Below the pieces are notes generated by a model. It did not search any database and had not been told where the DNA came from. It saw nothing but the letters and a program-made list of their open reading frames with translations. A DNA stretch of 6,092 nt from Bacteroidota bacterium (lineage in GTDB: Bacteria; Bacteroidota; Bacteroidia; UKL13-3): assembly GCA_018883485.1 (NCBI GenBank), contig VEQB01000151.1, positions 1-6,092 on the forward strand. The letters are read 5' to 3'. Shown in pieces: positions 1 to 6,092 of this stretch. How positions within the stretch are numbered: position 1 is the first letter of the stretch; each line of letters starts with the position of its first letter. The position numbers and the translations under genes were made by a program.

Positions 1-1088
1 GCAATAGCTTGTGTAGCACTCCCTCCCGATTTTAGTAAAGCCTCTGCGCGCATCAAAACGAGTTGAGAAGTGTAAGAAATCGGATTACTTAAGAAATCAG
101 AATTAAACTTAGTAATGCCATAAGTTTCACTAGAAGTGCCTGCATTAAAAAGAACATAGTATTTACTTCTTTTATCGGCGGTATCTGAAGTAGCCTCTGT
201 GTACAACGATTTGCTTAAACGTATTGGAGAAGGATTGGTTGGATTTACAATTCTATAATTATTAATATAGGTTGCAGCTCTATTATCTCCAACACCTGTG
301 CTCACAAATGCAAATATTTTCTCAGAGGTAGTTAATGCATTCTCGAACCGATTTAAATTAGTGTCTAATGGAAATTTGGCAATTAATTCATTGCATAAGG
401 TAAGGGCGTTTGCAAAATCATTGGATTGAAACCTAACCTTTGCTAGCAGTGCTTTTGCAGCATCTTTATTGGCGTAATTTCCATTTGCGTCTGGTAAAGT
501 GGCAATGGCATCATTTAAATCGGTAATAAGAAAATTATAAACCTCTGCCACAGTGCTTCTGGCCTTAGGCTGGGTATTCACTTTATCCCTTATTACAATC
601 CCAGGATGAGAATTATTAGCAGTAAAGCCATAAGGTTGGGCCCAAAATCTTACAATATCAAAATGCGCCATAGCACGCAAGAATTTTGCCTCAGCTTTAG
701 TCCTAACTTTAAAGGCATCATCTACAGGAATAGAGCCATCATCTACCTTCTCTATTAAAAAATTAAGCCTAAAAATCACATTATACAAATCGTTATAAAG
801 GCCAGAAACATCAGAATTAAAATAATTGGTGGTTCGTTGATAGATAGGAACAGTAAACCCACTTTGAGGCTTTTCTAAGTTATCTCCCAATAACTCATTA
901 AAAAATTGAACGCGTCCATTATAATGATTGGCCATAGCATCGTAAGATGAGTTTAACAAGTTTTGCAAATCTTGTTGTGTCTTAACAGCTTCCTCTTCTA
1001 GCACCTCACCCTCTGGTGTTATTTCGAGCCATTTGCGGCAAGAGCTAAAACTAATAATAACCGCTAATAATAATATAATTTTCTTCAT
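1..1088 (-). CDS. SusD/RagB-family outer-membrane nutrient-binding lipoprotein, 3' part missing (runs off left edge)
   Basis: Reading from ATG at 1088 leftwards gives 362 uninterrupted codons plus two bases with no stop, so the C-terminal part lies outside the window. The N-terminus MKKIILLLAVIISFSSC is a lipoprotein signal peptide with a lipobox ending at Cys17; the mature protein begins CRKWLEITPEGE, typical of SusD. The family hallmark helix lies at about residues 132-154 (AEAKFLRAMAHFDIVRFW, then QPYG). Further TPR-like helices are seen at about 178-199 and 207-241, and a late helix (LVLMRAEALLKSG) at about 343-355. Family members are commonly 450-550 residues, so perhaps 100 or more are missing. 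The SusD lid sits on the SusC barrel and captures the ligand at the cell surface. It begins 12 bp after the susC stop and is almost certainly co-transcribed with it. The family is certain; the ligand (glycan or peptide) cannot be read from the sequence. Confidence 0.95.
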   Translation of the reverse strand, partial: MKKIILLLAVIISFSSCRKWLEITPEGEVLEEEAVKTQQDLQNLLNSSYDAMANHYNGRVQFFNELLGDNLEKPQSGFTVPIYQRTTNYFNSDVSGLYNDLYNVIFRLNFLIEKVDDGSIPVDDAFKVRTKAEAKFLRAMAHFDIVRFWAQPYGFTANNSHPGIVIRDKVNTQPKARSTVAEVYNFLITDLNDAIATLPDANGNYANKDAAKALLAKVRFQSNDFANALTLCNELIAKFPLDTNLNRFENALTTSEKIFAFVSTGVGDNRAATYINNYRIVNPTNPSPIRLSKSLYTEATSDTADKRSKYYVLFNAGTSSETYGITKFNSDFLSNPISYTSQLVLMRAEALLKSGGSATQAI

Positions 1089-1100
1089 TTCTAATTCTCC
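1089..1100 (-). promoter_or_regulatory. susC-susD junction with Shine-Dalgarno-like GGAG
   Basis: On the minus strand the 12 bases between the susC stop and the susD ATG read GGAGAATTAGAA. GGAG lies 8 bases before the ATG, a good Shine-Dalgarno spacing. Bacteroidota usually initiate without a Shine-Dalgarno sequence, and neither of the other two complete gene starts here has one. This site supports the chosen susD start and suggests re-initiation on the shared transcript to match SusC and SusD amounts. The motif is seen directly; its function is inferred. Confidence 0.45.
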
Positions 1101-4100
1101 TTAAAACTCAATATTTAACTGTACACTAAAGGTCTTTTCTTGGGGTGGTGTTAAATAGGTAATATTTTGTGCCCCCATATTTCTAGATGAGTTTCTATCG
1201 CCGGATGAACCGCCTTCAGCATCTCTTCCTATCTCCGGATCTAACCCATCATAATTAGTTAGCGTAAACAAATTTGTAGCAATGGCAGAAATGCGCATAC
1301 TACTTAAGTTCATTTTTTTACATCTAGCTGAGCTTAAATTATAGCCTACTGTCAAATTACGCAAACGCGCATAACTGCCATCCTTTAGCCATAATGTGGT
1401 ATTGCTCCATTCGTCTGGCAAATTGTAAGTGCGGTAATCTCTAGTTAAACGCGGGTATTTGGTAACATCCCCCGGTTTTTGCCATCTGTCATACACACGC
1501 TCGTCCATATTCCAATCTGTAATTAGGGTAGATTGACGCTTCTGTGAAGATTCATATATATCTGCTCCAAAACTATAAATTATCAAAATACTCATATCCC
1601 AACTTTTATAGCGGAAAGTATTAGTAATCCCGCCAATGGCATCAGGGATAATTTTACCTACCGCTACGCGGTTCCTATTATCATAGGTATAGGTATGGTT
1701 TCCATTTATATCTAAATACACTGGCAAGCCATTATTTGGATCAACATGAGACCAACGTATTAAATAATTGGTACCCACAGGCTGCCCCTTAACAATGCGC
1801 GTATCATTTGTTCCACCGCTCACCGCATCTTCGCTGTAAACACCCAAACTTGTCATTTCATTATAATTACGAGCCACATTAAAATTAGTATTCCAAGTAA
1901 AGTTTTTGGCAACAATATTTCTAGATTTAAAGCTAAACTCTACCCCTTCATTTAAAATTCCACCTACATTATCCCAATAATTTGCAAAACCAATGGAAGC
2001 TGGGATAGTTAAATACATCAACACGTCAGTAGTAACTTTTCTATAAAAATCCACTTCCACAGTTAGCCTATCTTTAAAAAAACCTGCTTCCACGGCTATA
2101 TCATAATTATTTGAGGTTTCCCAGCGTATATTTTGATTCTCGAGTTTATAAGGGAAAAGTGTTGGTTGACCATTGTAAGTTATATTATTTGTTGCCGGAG
2201 AGTAAGTTGCAAATCGCGCATTATCAGGAATATTTGCATTTCCAGATTTACCCCAACCTGCTCTTAATTTTAAGAAGCTAAAGGTTTGATTGTTCTTCAT
2301 AAAATCCTCTTCGGTAAGCACCCAACTGGCAGATAAGGATGGGAAATTTGCCCATCGATAATTTGCACCAAAACGAGAGGAAGCATCTGTTCTGAATACT
2401 CCTTGAAAAAAATACTTTTGTTTGTAATTATAGGTTGCCCTAGCAAACCAACTTAAAAATGCCCAATTGGTTCCGGGTTGCGTTAACACCCTGGCTTCAT
2501 TTAACTCGTCTGGATTATTAGAAAACAAGCCTGGCACATTGGTAGAATCTGCGCTTTTGCGCGTAGTATTTGCCCTTTGGTATTCATTACCACCTAAAAT
2601 TTGGAAATTATGCTTTTCGTTAATTGTTTTTAAATAGGTGGCAGTTATATAATAATTAAAATTAGAAACATAAGACATTCCTCTGTAGGCATCACCCGCA
2701 TTGGCATTTCCAGTAATTTCAGAAGAACGCCACTGGTCGTCTTTAATATCCATATAATCATAGGAAGCTTGCCCTTGAAGCACTACGTCTTTTACAGGCG
2801 TGATATTGATATTAATGCCTGTAAGTGACCTAGATTCAATCGTCTTCCACTTTAAGTTATTCATATCGCGCACAGGGTTTGAACCTGCTCTGTACCAAGT
2901 TCCATCGGCATTATAAATTGGATATATAGGTAAAGCAGTACTTAAGGCAGCACCTAAACCTCCCGACCAAGCCGCATTTACGCGATTATTTACACCTCTA
3001 CTTAAGGAAGAATTAATACCTACTTTCATCCACTTTGTAGCTGAATAATCTAAATTTACCCTTCCAGCAATACGCTCATAAGAATTACCTTTTAAATAGG
3101 TTCCATTGTTATCATAAGACATATTCATATAGGTCTGCAATTTTTCACCGCCATGCGTTGCAGAAAAATTTGCGCCATATTTAGCCCCAGTTTGTATGGT
3201 CTCATCTACCCAATTGGTATTGTTGGCCAAGGCTTGCTCGGAGGTAATACCTCCTGGCAATGGCGCCTGGCCCGCATTACCATCATTCTCCCATGCCTCC
3301 TGATTCAACTGCAACCACTCTGTATTATTTAGCATCCGCGGTCTATTAGTAGGCATAGAAATACCAGATTTTATCATGGCACCAAATTTCCAACCTTTAC
3401 CTTTTCCTCGTTTAGTTGTAACCAATATAACCCCATTTGCGCCTCTTGACCCATAAATAGCATTGGCCGCAGCGTCTTTTAATACTTCCACACTTTCAAT
3501 ATCATCTGGATTAATGGAAGCCAATGGATTATTATTCATCCCACCAGAATTACCCGTAATAAATAAGTCTTGTGTTACCGGAATACCATCTACAACATAC
3601 AAAGGCTCACCGCCAGCACTCACGGAAGATATCCCTCTAATTCTAACAAATGAAGCAGAGCCGGCTAAACCGCTACCCACCGTAACTTGCACGCCTGGCG
3701 CCTTACCTTGTAATGCTGCTTCAAAACTTGGAACTGGTAAATCGTTAAGTTCTTTACCCCCAATTTTTGTGATGGCACCTGTTACTTCGCGCTTTCGTTG
3801 CACACCATAACCTACTACCACCAGTTCATCCATTTGCTTTCTGTCTTCCTTCATAGAAACCAATATAGTTACGTCTGTTGTACCTAATGTGACTTCCTTA
3901 ATAATGGTGCTTAAATTAAGTGATGAAATTTTTAATTTGTAATTTCCCGGTTTAAGTTTCTTCACCTCAAATACTCCTAAAGCATCTGAAACTGTTCCAT
4001 AACTTGTTCCAACAACTTGAATGGTTGCGCCAATAACTGGCTCATTTTGTTCATCTTTAATGCTTCCTCGAATGCTCTGAGCCATTGAGAAACCACTTAT

Positions 4101-4139
4101 GAAAAATAATAATAAAAAGTTTAGTAAGCGTTTATTCAT
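1101..4139 (-). CDS. SusC/RagA-family TonB-linked outer-membrane transporter
   Basis: This is a complete 1012-residue protein, normal for the SusC family (about 1000-1100). The signal peptide has a likely cleavage after SMA (Ala20|Gln21). A carboxypeptidase-D regulatory-like (beta-sandwich) domain follows at about 23-98 (RGSIKDEQNEPVIGATIQV). A TonB-box-like segment DELVVVGYG lies at 104-112. The plug domain spans about 115-245 and carries the SusC signatures FVRIRG (164-169), PLYVVDGIP (179-187), DDIESVEVLKDA (212-223) and YGSRGANGVILVTTKRG (229-245). The remaining roughly 765 residues are the beta-barrel, ending in FSVQLNIEF with the terminal Phe expected for BAM-dependent assembly. It would import large ligands across the outer membrane using TonB-ExbBD energy, with the adjacent SusD as lid. 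There is no N-terminal STN domain, so it is not the type that signals directly to an anti-sigma factor. No Shine-Dalgarno sequence precedes the ATG, but the signal peptide begins right at this Met. The family call is secure; the substrate is unknown. Confidence 0.97.
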   Translation of the reverse strand: MNKRLLNFLLLFFISGFSMAQSIRGSIKDEQNEPVIGATIQVVGTSYGTVSDALGVFEVKKLKPGNYKLKISSLNLSTIIKEVTLGTTDVTILVSMKEDRKQMDELVVVGYGVQRKREVTGAITKIGGKELNDLPVPSFEAALQGKAPGVQVTVGSGLAGSASFVRIRGISSVSAGGEPLYVVDGIPVTQDLFITGNSGGMNNNPLASINPDDIESVEVLKDAAANAIYGSRGANGVILVTTKRGKGKGWKFGAMIKSGISMPTNRPRMLNNTEWLQLNQEAWENDGNAGQAPLPGGITSEQALANNTNWVDETIQTGAKYGANFSATHGGEKLQTYMNMSYDNNGTYLKGNSYERIAGRVNLDYSATKWMKVGINSSLSRGVNNRVNAAWSGGLGAALSTALPIYPIYNADGTWYRAGSNPVRDMNNLKWKTIESRSLTGININITPVKDVVLQGQASYDYMDIKDDQWRSSEITGNANAGDAYRGMSYVSNFNYYITATYLKTINEKHNFQILGGNEYQRANTTRKSADSTNVPGLFSNNPDELNEARVLTQPGTNWAFLSWFARATYNYKQKYFFQGVFRTDASSRFGANYRWANFPSLSASWVLTEEDFMKNNQTFSFLKLRAGWGKSGNANIPDNARFATYSPATNNITYNGQPTLFPYKLENQNIRWETSNNYDIAVEAGFFKDRLTVEVDFYRKVTTDVLMYLTIPASIGFANYWDNVGGILNEGVEFSFKSRNIVAKNFTWNTNFNVARNYNEMTSLGVYSEDAVSGGTNDTRIVKGQPVGTNYLIRWSHVDPNNGLPVYLDINGNHTYTYDNRNRVAVGKIIPDAIGGITNTFRYKSWDMSILIIYSFGADIYESSQKRQSTLITDWNMDERVYDRWQKPGDVTKYPRLTRDYRTYNLPDEWSNTTLWLKDGSYARLRNLTVGYNLSSARCKKMNLSSMRISAIATNLFTLTNYDGLDPEIGRDAEGGSSGDRNSSRNMGAQNITYLTPPQEKTFSVQLNIEF

Positions 4140-4144
4140 GGTGG

Positions 4145-4172
4145 CAAATTAATTAAAGTTTGTAAAAAACAA
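4145..4172 (-). promoter_or_regulatory. Candidate susC promoter (TTG-N17-TTAATTTG)
   Basis: On the minus strand, TTG (4172-4170) is followed after 17 bases by TTAATTTG (4152-4145). This matches the Bacteroidota pattern of a -33 TTG(TTTG) and a -7 TAnnTTTG box with one mismatch (T for A at the second position). The -7 box ends only five bases before the susC ATG, so transcription would start at or next to the start codon and give an almost leaderless mRNA. That makes it doubtful. A second possibility on the same strand is a TTGACA-like element at 4183-4178 without a convincing partner box. Confidence 0.25.
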
Positions 4173-4204
4173 CACCATGTCAAAAAAAATTACTTTTTAT
4201 TTTT

Positions 4205-4219
4205 AATAAAAGTTTTATT
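4205..4219. repeat. Short perfect A/T inverted repeat in the divergent region
   Basis: AATAAAA and TTTTATT are perfect reverse complements separated by a single G at 4212. The repeat sits in the middle-right of the divergent region and overlaps the weak -7-like box of the plus-strand gene at 4216-4222. It could be an operator half-site pair, but such palindromes arise easily by chance in sequence this A/T-rich. Confidence 0.3.
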
Positions 4220-4249
4220 TTGCGCATACAATTATATTATTAATTAAAT

Positions 4250-5944
4250 ATGAAAAAATTATTACTAATGACTGCTGCTCTTGTTGCTACTACAGGAGTT
4301 TTTGCGAGAAAAGTTAAAATCCAAGTAGACATGACAGGCCAAACCATTAGCAGCAATGGTGTGCATGTAGCAGGCAATTTCCAAACAGGTAATGCAAACC
4401 TGCCTAATTGGAACCCAGGTGGAATTAAATTATCAACAGCGAATGGAATGGTAAGAGATACCATTGTTGATTTAGATGGCGGAAAGGTTTACGAATTTAA
4501 ATTTATCAATGGTAACCAATGGAGCGAAAACGAAAGTGTTCCTGCCATAAGCCAAGTTGGCGGAGGAAACAACAACCGTTGGGTTTGGATTGGCGAAGGT
4601 ACTGATACACTGGTTTTACCTGCAATTAAATTTGGAGGCTCTGCCCCTGTTGGCCAATATGCCGTTAGACTAAAAGTGGATATGGCGTTAACAGCCTCGG
4701 TAGATGCAAATGGTGTTTATGTTGCTGGTAACTTCCAAGGATGGACTCCTGGAATAACTAGATTGATAAACTACACTGGTGATGGAAAATTTGAAAGTAC
4801 AGTTTACCAAGTTATTGCCTACACAGGCATGGATACTTTAAACTATAAATTTTTAAATGGAAACGCTTGGGGCAAAGACGAATCAGTGCCAAGCGAGTGT
4901 GCTGTAGATAATAACCGTCGTACAATTCTTGGAATGGCAGATAAAAATTTAGATGCCGTTTGCTATGCAAAATGCGGTGTTTGCAAAATTGTACCTAAAT
5001 ATAATATTACCTTCAACGTAGATGTAGAAAGCATTTGTGGCGTTGATTCAGTTGACGTTGCTGGTGGCTTATTAGATGGTAGCTGGGGCGATGGCAACAA
5101 AATGACCCGCGTTGGTACTACAAACAAATGGACTGGTTCTCAAGCAAACTTAGATTCTGGTGCAACTGTTCAGTTCAAATATCGTTACTACAAAAATGGT
5201 GTTAGAAACTGGGAACAAATTGCTTCTTCTTCTGGAAACCGTGAAATTAAACTTACTTCAAATACTACACTTGATGCAAATTGCTTTAACACTTTCACCA
5301 ATTGCAGCCCACGTCCTGCTAACCAAACTGTAACTTTTAAAGTTGACCTTTCAAACGTTACGCCTAATGGCAATCAATATGTAGTATTAGATTACCTTGG
5401 AGATGCTAAATCTAGTGCAATCCGTATGAGCCCAATGGCTGGTTTCCCTCAAGTTTACATGACAACCGTAAATGATGTTTGTAATGGAACTGTTTACTGG
5501 TACTTTATGAATGGCGATAGCTCAATTGAAGATAATAAAGAAAAGTTTGCTGATACCGCAGATCGCGCTTGCACTAAGCCAAATGGAGTGGGTGGATTTA
5601 ACCGCGAATTTGTAAGAACAAGTGGAAACCCACAAACACTTTATTACTACTTTAGCTCATGCAAAACGAGTACTACAAGTGTAACAGAAACAGCAAATAT
5701 TTCTGAAAACATTCGCTTGTATCCTAACCCTGCAAGTGCATACACAGTGATAGAATTTAACGACAATGCCGCCACGCACCAAGTTCAAGTAATTGATCTT
5801 GCTGGGCGAGTAATTCGCAGTTTTGATAATCACAAGTATAATACTCTGCGCATAGATAGAGATGAATTAACTTCTGGTGTTTATTTTGTTAATGTAAAAA
5901 ATAACTTGAACCAAACAGGTTCTGTTAAATTAATCATTGAATAA
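4250..5944 (+). CDS. Secreted protein with four tandem CBM20/SusE-F-like modules and a T9SS type A sorting domain
   Basis: This is a 564-residue protein with a Sec signal peptide (MKKLLLMTAALVATTGVFA, cleavage near residue 19). Four beta-sandwich modules follow at about 22-128, 138-245, 252-352 and 359-471. Each begins with a V-x-[IVF]-x-VD[MVL] strand (VKIQVDM, VRLKVDM, ITFNVDV, VTFKVDL). Modules 1 and 2 share NGV[HY]VAGNFQ, a Trp loop (NWNPGG/GWTPG), [YN][EY]FKF-like INGN/LNGN-x-W and ESVP; they resemble starch-binding folds (CBM20/CBM48/SusE-F type). Modules 3 and 4 are diverged. A T9SS sorting domain occupies about 488-564, with LYPNPAS, VIDLAGRVI, LTSGVYFVNV and terminal SVKLIIE. No catalytic domain is present. 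The likely role is surface or secreted polymer binding near the divergent SusCD importer. The gene is transcribed alone and ends at a strong terminator. The alternative is a structural or adhesive surface protein. Secretion route is near-certain; carbohydrate binding is inference from fold-like motifs. Confidence 0.9.
   Translation: MKKLLLMTAALVATTGVFARKVKIQVDMTGQTISSNGVHVAGNFQTGNANLPNWNPGGIKLSTANGMVRDTIVDLDGGKVYEFKFINGNQWSENESVPAISQVGGGNNNRWVWIGEGTDTLVLPAIKFGGSAPVGQYAVRLKVDMALTASVDANGVYVAGNFQGWTPGITRLINYTGDGKFESTVYQVIAYTGMDTLNYKFLNGNAWGKDESVPSECAVDNNRRTILGMADKNLDAVCYAKCGVCKIVPKYNITFNVDVESICGVDSVDVAGGLLDGSWGDGNKMTRVGTTNKWTGSQANLDSGATVQFKYRYYKNGVRNWEQIASSSGNREIKLTSNTTLDANCFNTFTNCSPRPANQTVTFKVDLSNVTPNGNQYVVLDYLGDAKSSAIRMSPMAGFPQVYMTTVNDVCNGTVYWYFMNGDSSIEDNKEKFADTADRACTKPNGVGGFNREFVRTSGNPQTLYYYFSSCKTSTTSVTETANISENIRLYPNPASAYTVIEFNDNAATHQVQVIDLAGRVIRSFDNHKYNTLRIDRDELTSGVYFVNVKNNLNQTGSVKLIIE
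4313..5662 (+). repeat. Four tandem protein modules inside the T9SS protein gene
   Basis: The modules lie at about 4313-4633, 4661-4984, 5003-5305 and 5324-5662. Modules 1 and 2 are clearly homologous at protein level, but their DNA differs at many synonymous sites, so the duplication is old and not a slippage or recombination repeat. A module-ending pattern, NR followed by about 12-17 residues to an aromatic- or Cys-containing strand, appears in all four (NNNRWVWIG, NNRRTILG, GNREIKL, FNREFVR). Cysteines are confined to modules 2-4. Confidence 0.75.
5711..5941 (+). other. T9SS type A C-terminal sorting domain (sub-gene feature)
   Basis: The last 77 or so residues of the modular protein carry the conserved order of a Por-secretion (type A) sorting domain: LYPNPAS near 490-496, a strand with D-L-x-GR (VIDLAGRVI, 514-522), the L-x-x-GVYFV turn (540-547), and a short final strand (SVKLIIE). 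In this family the domain directs passage through the outer-membrane T9SS translocon and is then usually removed, with the cargo attached to A-type lipopolysaccharide or released. A Ser/Thr-rich linker (472-484) separates it from module 4. Confidence 0.93.
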
Positions 5945-5963
5945 TTAATCAATATTCTTTCCT

Positions 5964-5994
5964 AAAAGCCCCGACTATTTGTCGGGGCTTTTTT
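5964..5994 (+). terminator. Strong rho-independent terminator after the modular protein gene
   Basis: A perfect 12-bp stem, AAAAGCCCCGAC (5964-5975) pairing with GTCGGGGCTTTT (5981-5992), encloses the loop TATTT, and a run of six T (5989-5994) follows the GC core. It starts 20 bp after the stop codon at 5942-5944. Because the stem is flanked by A on the left and T on the right, it could also work on the opposite strand, but no minus-strand gene approaches it within the window. Confidence 0.93.
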
Positions 5995-6013
5995 ATTTAA
6001 AAAGGTTTTGATT

Positions 6014-6021
6014 TATATTTA
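6014..6021 (+). promoter_or_regulatory. Weak -7-like box upstream of the right-edge gene
   Basis: TATATTTA matches seven of eight positions of the Bacteroidota TAnnTTTG box and lies after the terminator, 16 bp before the chosen ATG. No TTG is found about 17-20 bases upstream. A promoter is expected here because the preceding terminator isolates the next gene, but this particular box is only a candidate. Confidence 0.25.
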
Positions 6022-6037
6022 CGAAAAATTAATGGTA

Positions 6038-6092
6038 ATGAATAAAATATACAGCTTTTTATTGCTTGCATTGTTTTCTTTAAATGCAATGG
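6038..6092 (+). CDS. Start of a secreted or membrane protein, 5' fragment only (runs off right edge)
   Basis: Only 18 codons and one base are present: MNKIYSFLLLALFSLNAM. The basic N-terminus, hydrophobic core and small residue near the end form a Sec signal peptide, as for most exported Bacteroidota proteins. An in-frame ATG two codons earlier (6032) would give MVMNKIY; I chose 6038 because MNK is the more usual signal-peptide start, but both are possible. It is separated from the upstream gene by the terminator, so it probably has its own promoter. The product cannot be identified from this fragment. Confidence 0.65.
   Translation, partial: MNKIYSFLLLALFSLNAM

Larger units (their letters stand above)
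4140..4249. promoter_or_regulatory. Divergent intergenic promoter region between susC and the modular T9SS protein gene
   Basis: These 110 bases are strongly A/T-rich and must contain promoters for both divergent genes unless one is read from elsewhere. The palindrome TTAATTAA occurs twice, at 4149-4156 (before the susC start) and 4240-4247 (2 bp before the plus-strand ATG). For the plus-strand gene, TATTTTG at 4216-4222 is one base short of the Bacteroidota -7 consensus TAnnTTTG, and I see no TTG at a good -33 distance. The start context TTAATTAAATATG is A/T-rich without a Shine-Dalgarno sequence, as is usual in this phylum. The shared region would allow joint control, but no specific operator is recognisable. 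Confidence 0.6.

Noticed and set aside
3463..3810. 115-codon open frame on the plus strand inside susC
   Set aside because: It lies wholly antisense to the most conserved SusC plug region (DDIESVEVLKD, YGSRGANG), which explains its sequence. It has no recognisable domain or start signal, so it is a shadow frame.
1101..4139. SusC as a signalling transducer linked to an ECF sigma/anti-sigma pair
   Set aside because: The N-terminus goes straight from signal peptide to the carboxypeptidase-D regulatory-like domain with no STN domain, and no sigma or anti-sigma gene is in the window.
4240..4464. 74-codon open frame on the minus strand overlapping the start of the modular protein gene
   Set aside because: It is antisense to the signal peptide and module 1, which are clearly real. 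It shows no family features and would overlap the promoter region.
4313..4984. Possible recent DNA duplication of modules 1 and 2
   Set aside because: The protein similarity is clear, but codons differ at many synonymous positions (for example in the shared NGV-VAGNFQ stretch), so it is an old duplication and not a recent or phase-variable repeat.
5188..5373. 61-codon open frame on the minus strand within the modular protein gene
   Set aside because: It is antisense to modules 3-4, has no domain or start context, and is explained by codon use of the real gene.

Overview
The window looks like chromosomal DNA from a low-GC, AT-rich member of the Bacteroidota. Three things support this: a SusC-type TonB-dependent transporter immediately followed by a SusD-type lipoprotein, a secreted protein ending in a type IX secretion (T9SS) type A sorting domain, and start regions that are mostly A/T-rich without Shine-Dalgarno sequences. 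T9SS cargo points to the Flavobacteriia/Chitinophagia/Sphingobacteriia/Cytophagia side of the phylum more than to gut Bacteroides. I cannot name a genus.

Layout: on the minus strand, reading leftwards, a complete susC-like gene (4139 to 1101) is followed after 12 bp by a susD-like gene (starts at 1088) that runs off the left edge of the window. A 110-bp A/T-rich divergent intergenic region (4140-4249) separates this pair from a plus-strand gene (4250-5944). That gene encodes a 564-residue secreted protein with four tandem beta-sandwich modules, the first two resembling starch-binding (CBM20/CBM48/SusE-F-like) folds, and a C-terminal T9SS sorting signal. A strong intrinsic terminator (5964-5994) closes it. 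The right edge holds the first codons of another plus-strand gene with a signal peptide.

How they may work together: SusC/SusD pairs form outer-membrane 'pedal-bin' importers for glycans or peptides. The divergent modular protein would be exported by T9SS and attached to or released from the cell surface, where it could bind a polymer. This suggests a nutrient-uptake locus, possibly for an alpha-glucan. No degradative enzyme, sigma/anti-sigma pair or hybrid two-component sensor lies in the window, so the substrate is inference only.

I see no clear undescribed system, RNA gene, mobile element or CRISPR array. The points most worth a second look are the modular T9SS protein beside the SusCD pair, the uneven cysteine pattern of its modules, the contrast in translation-start signals, and the compact divergent promoter region.
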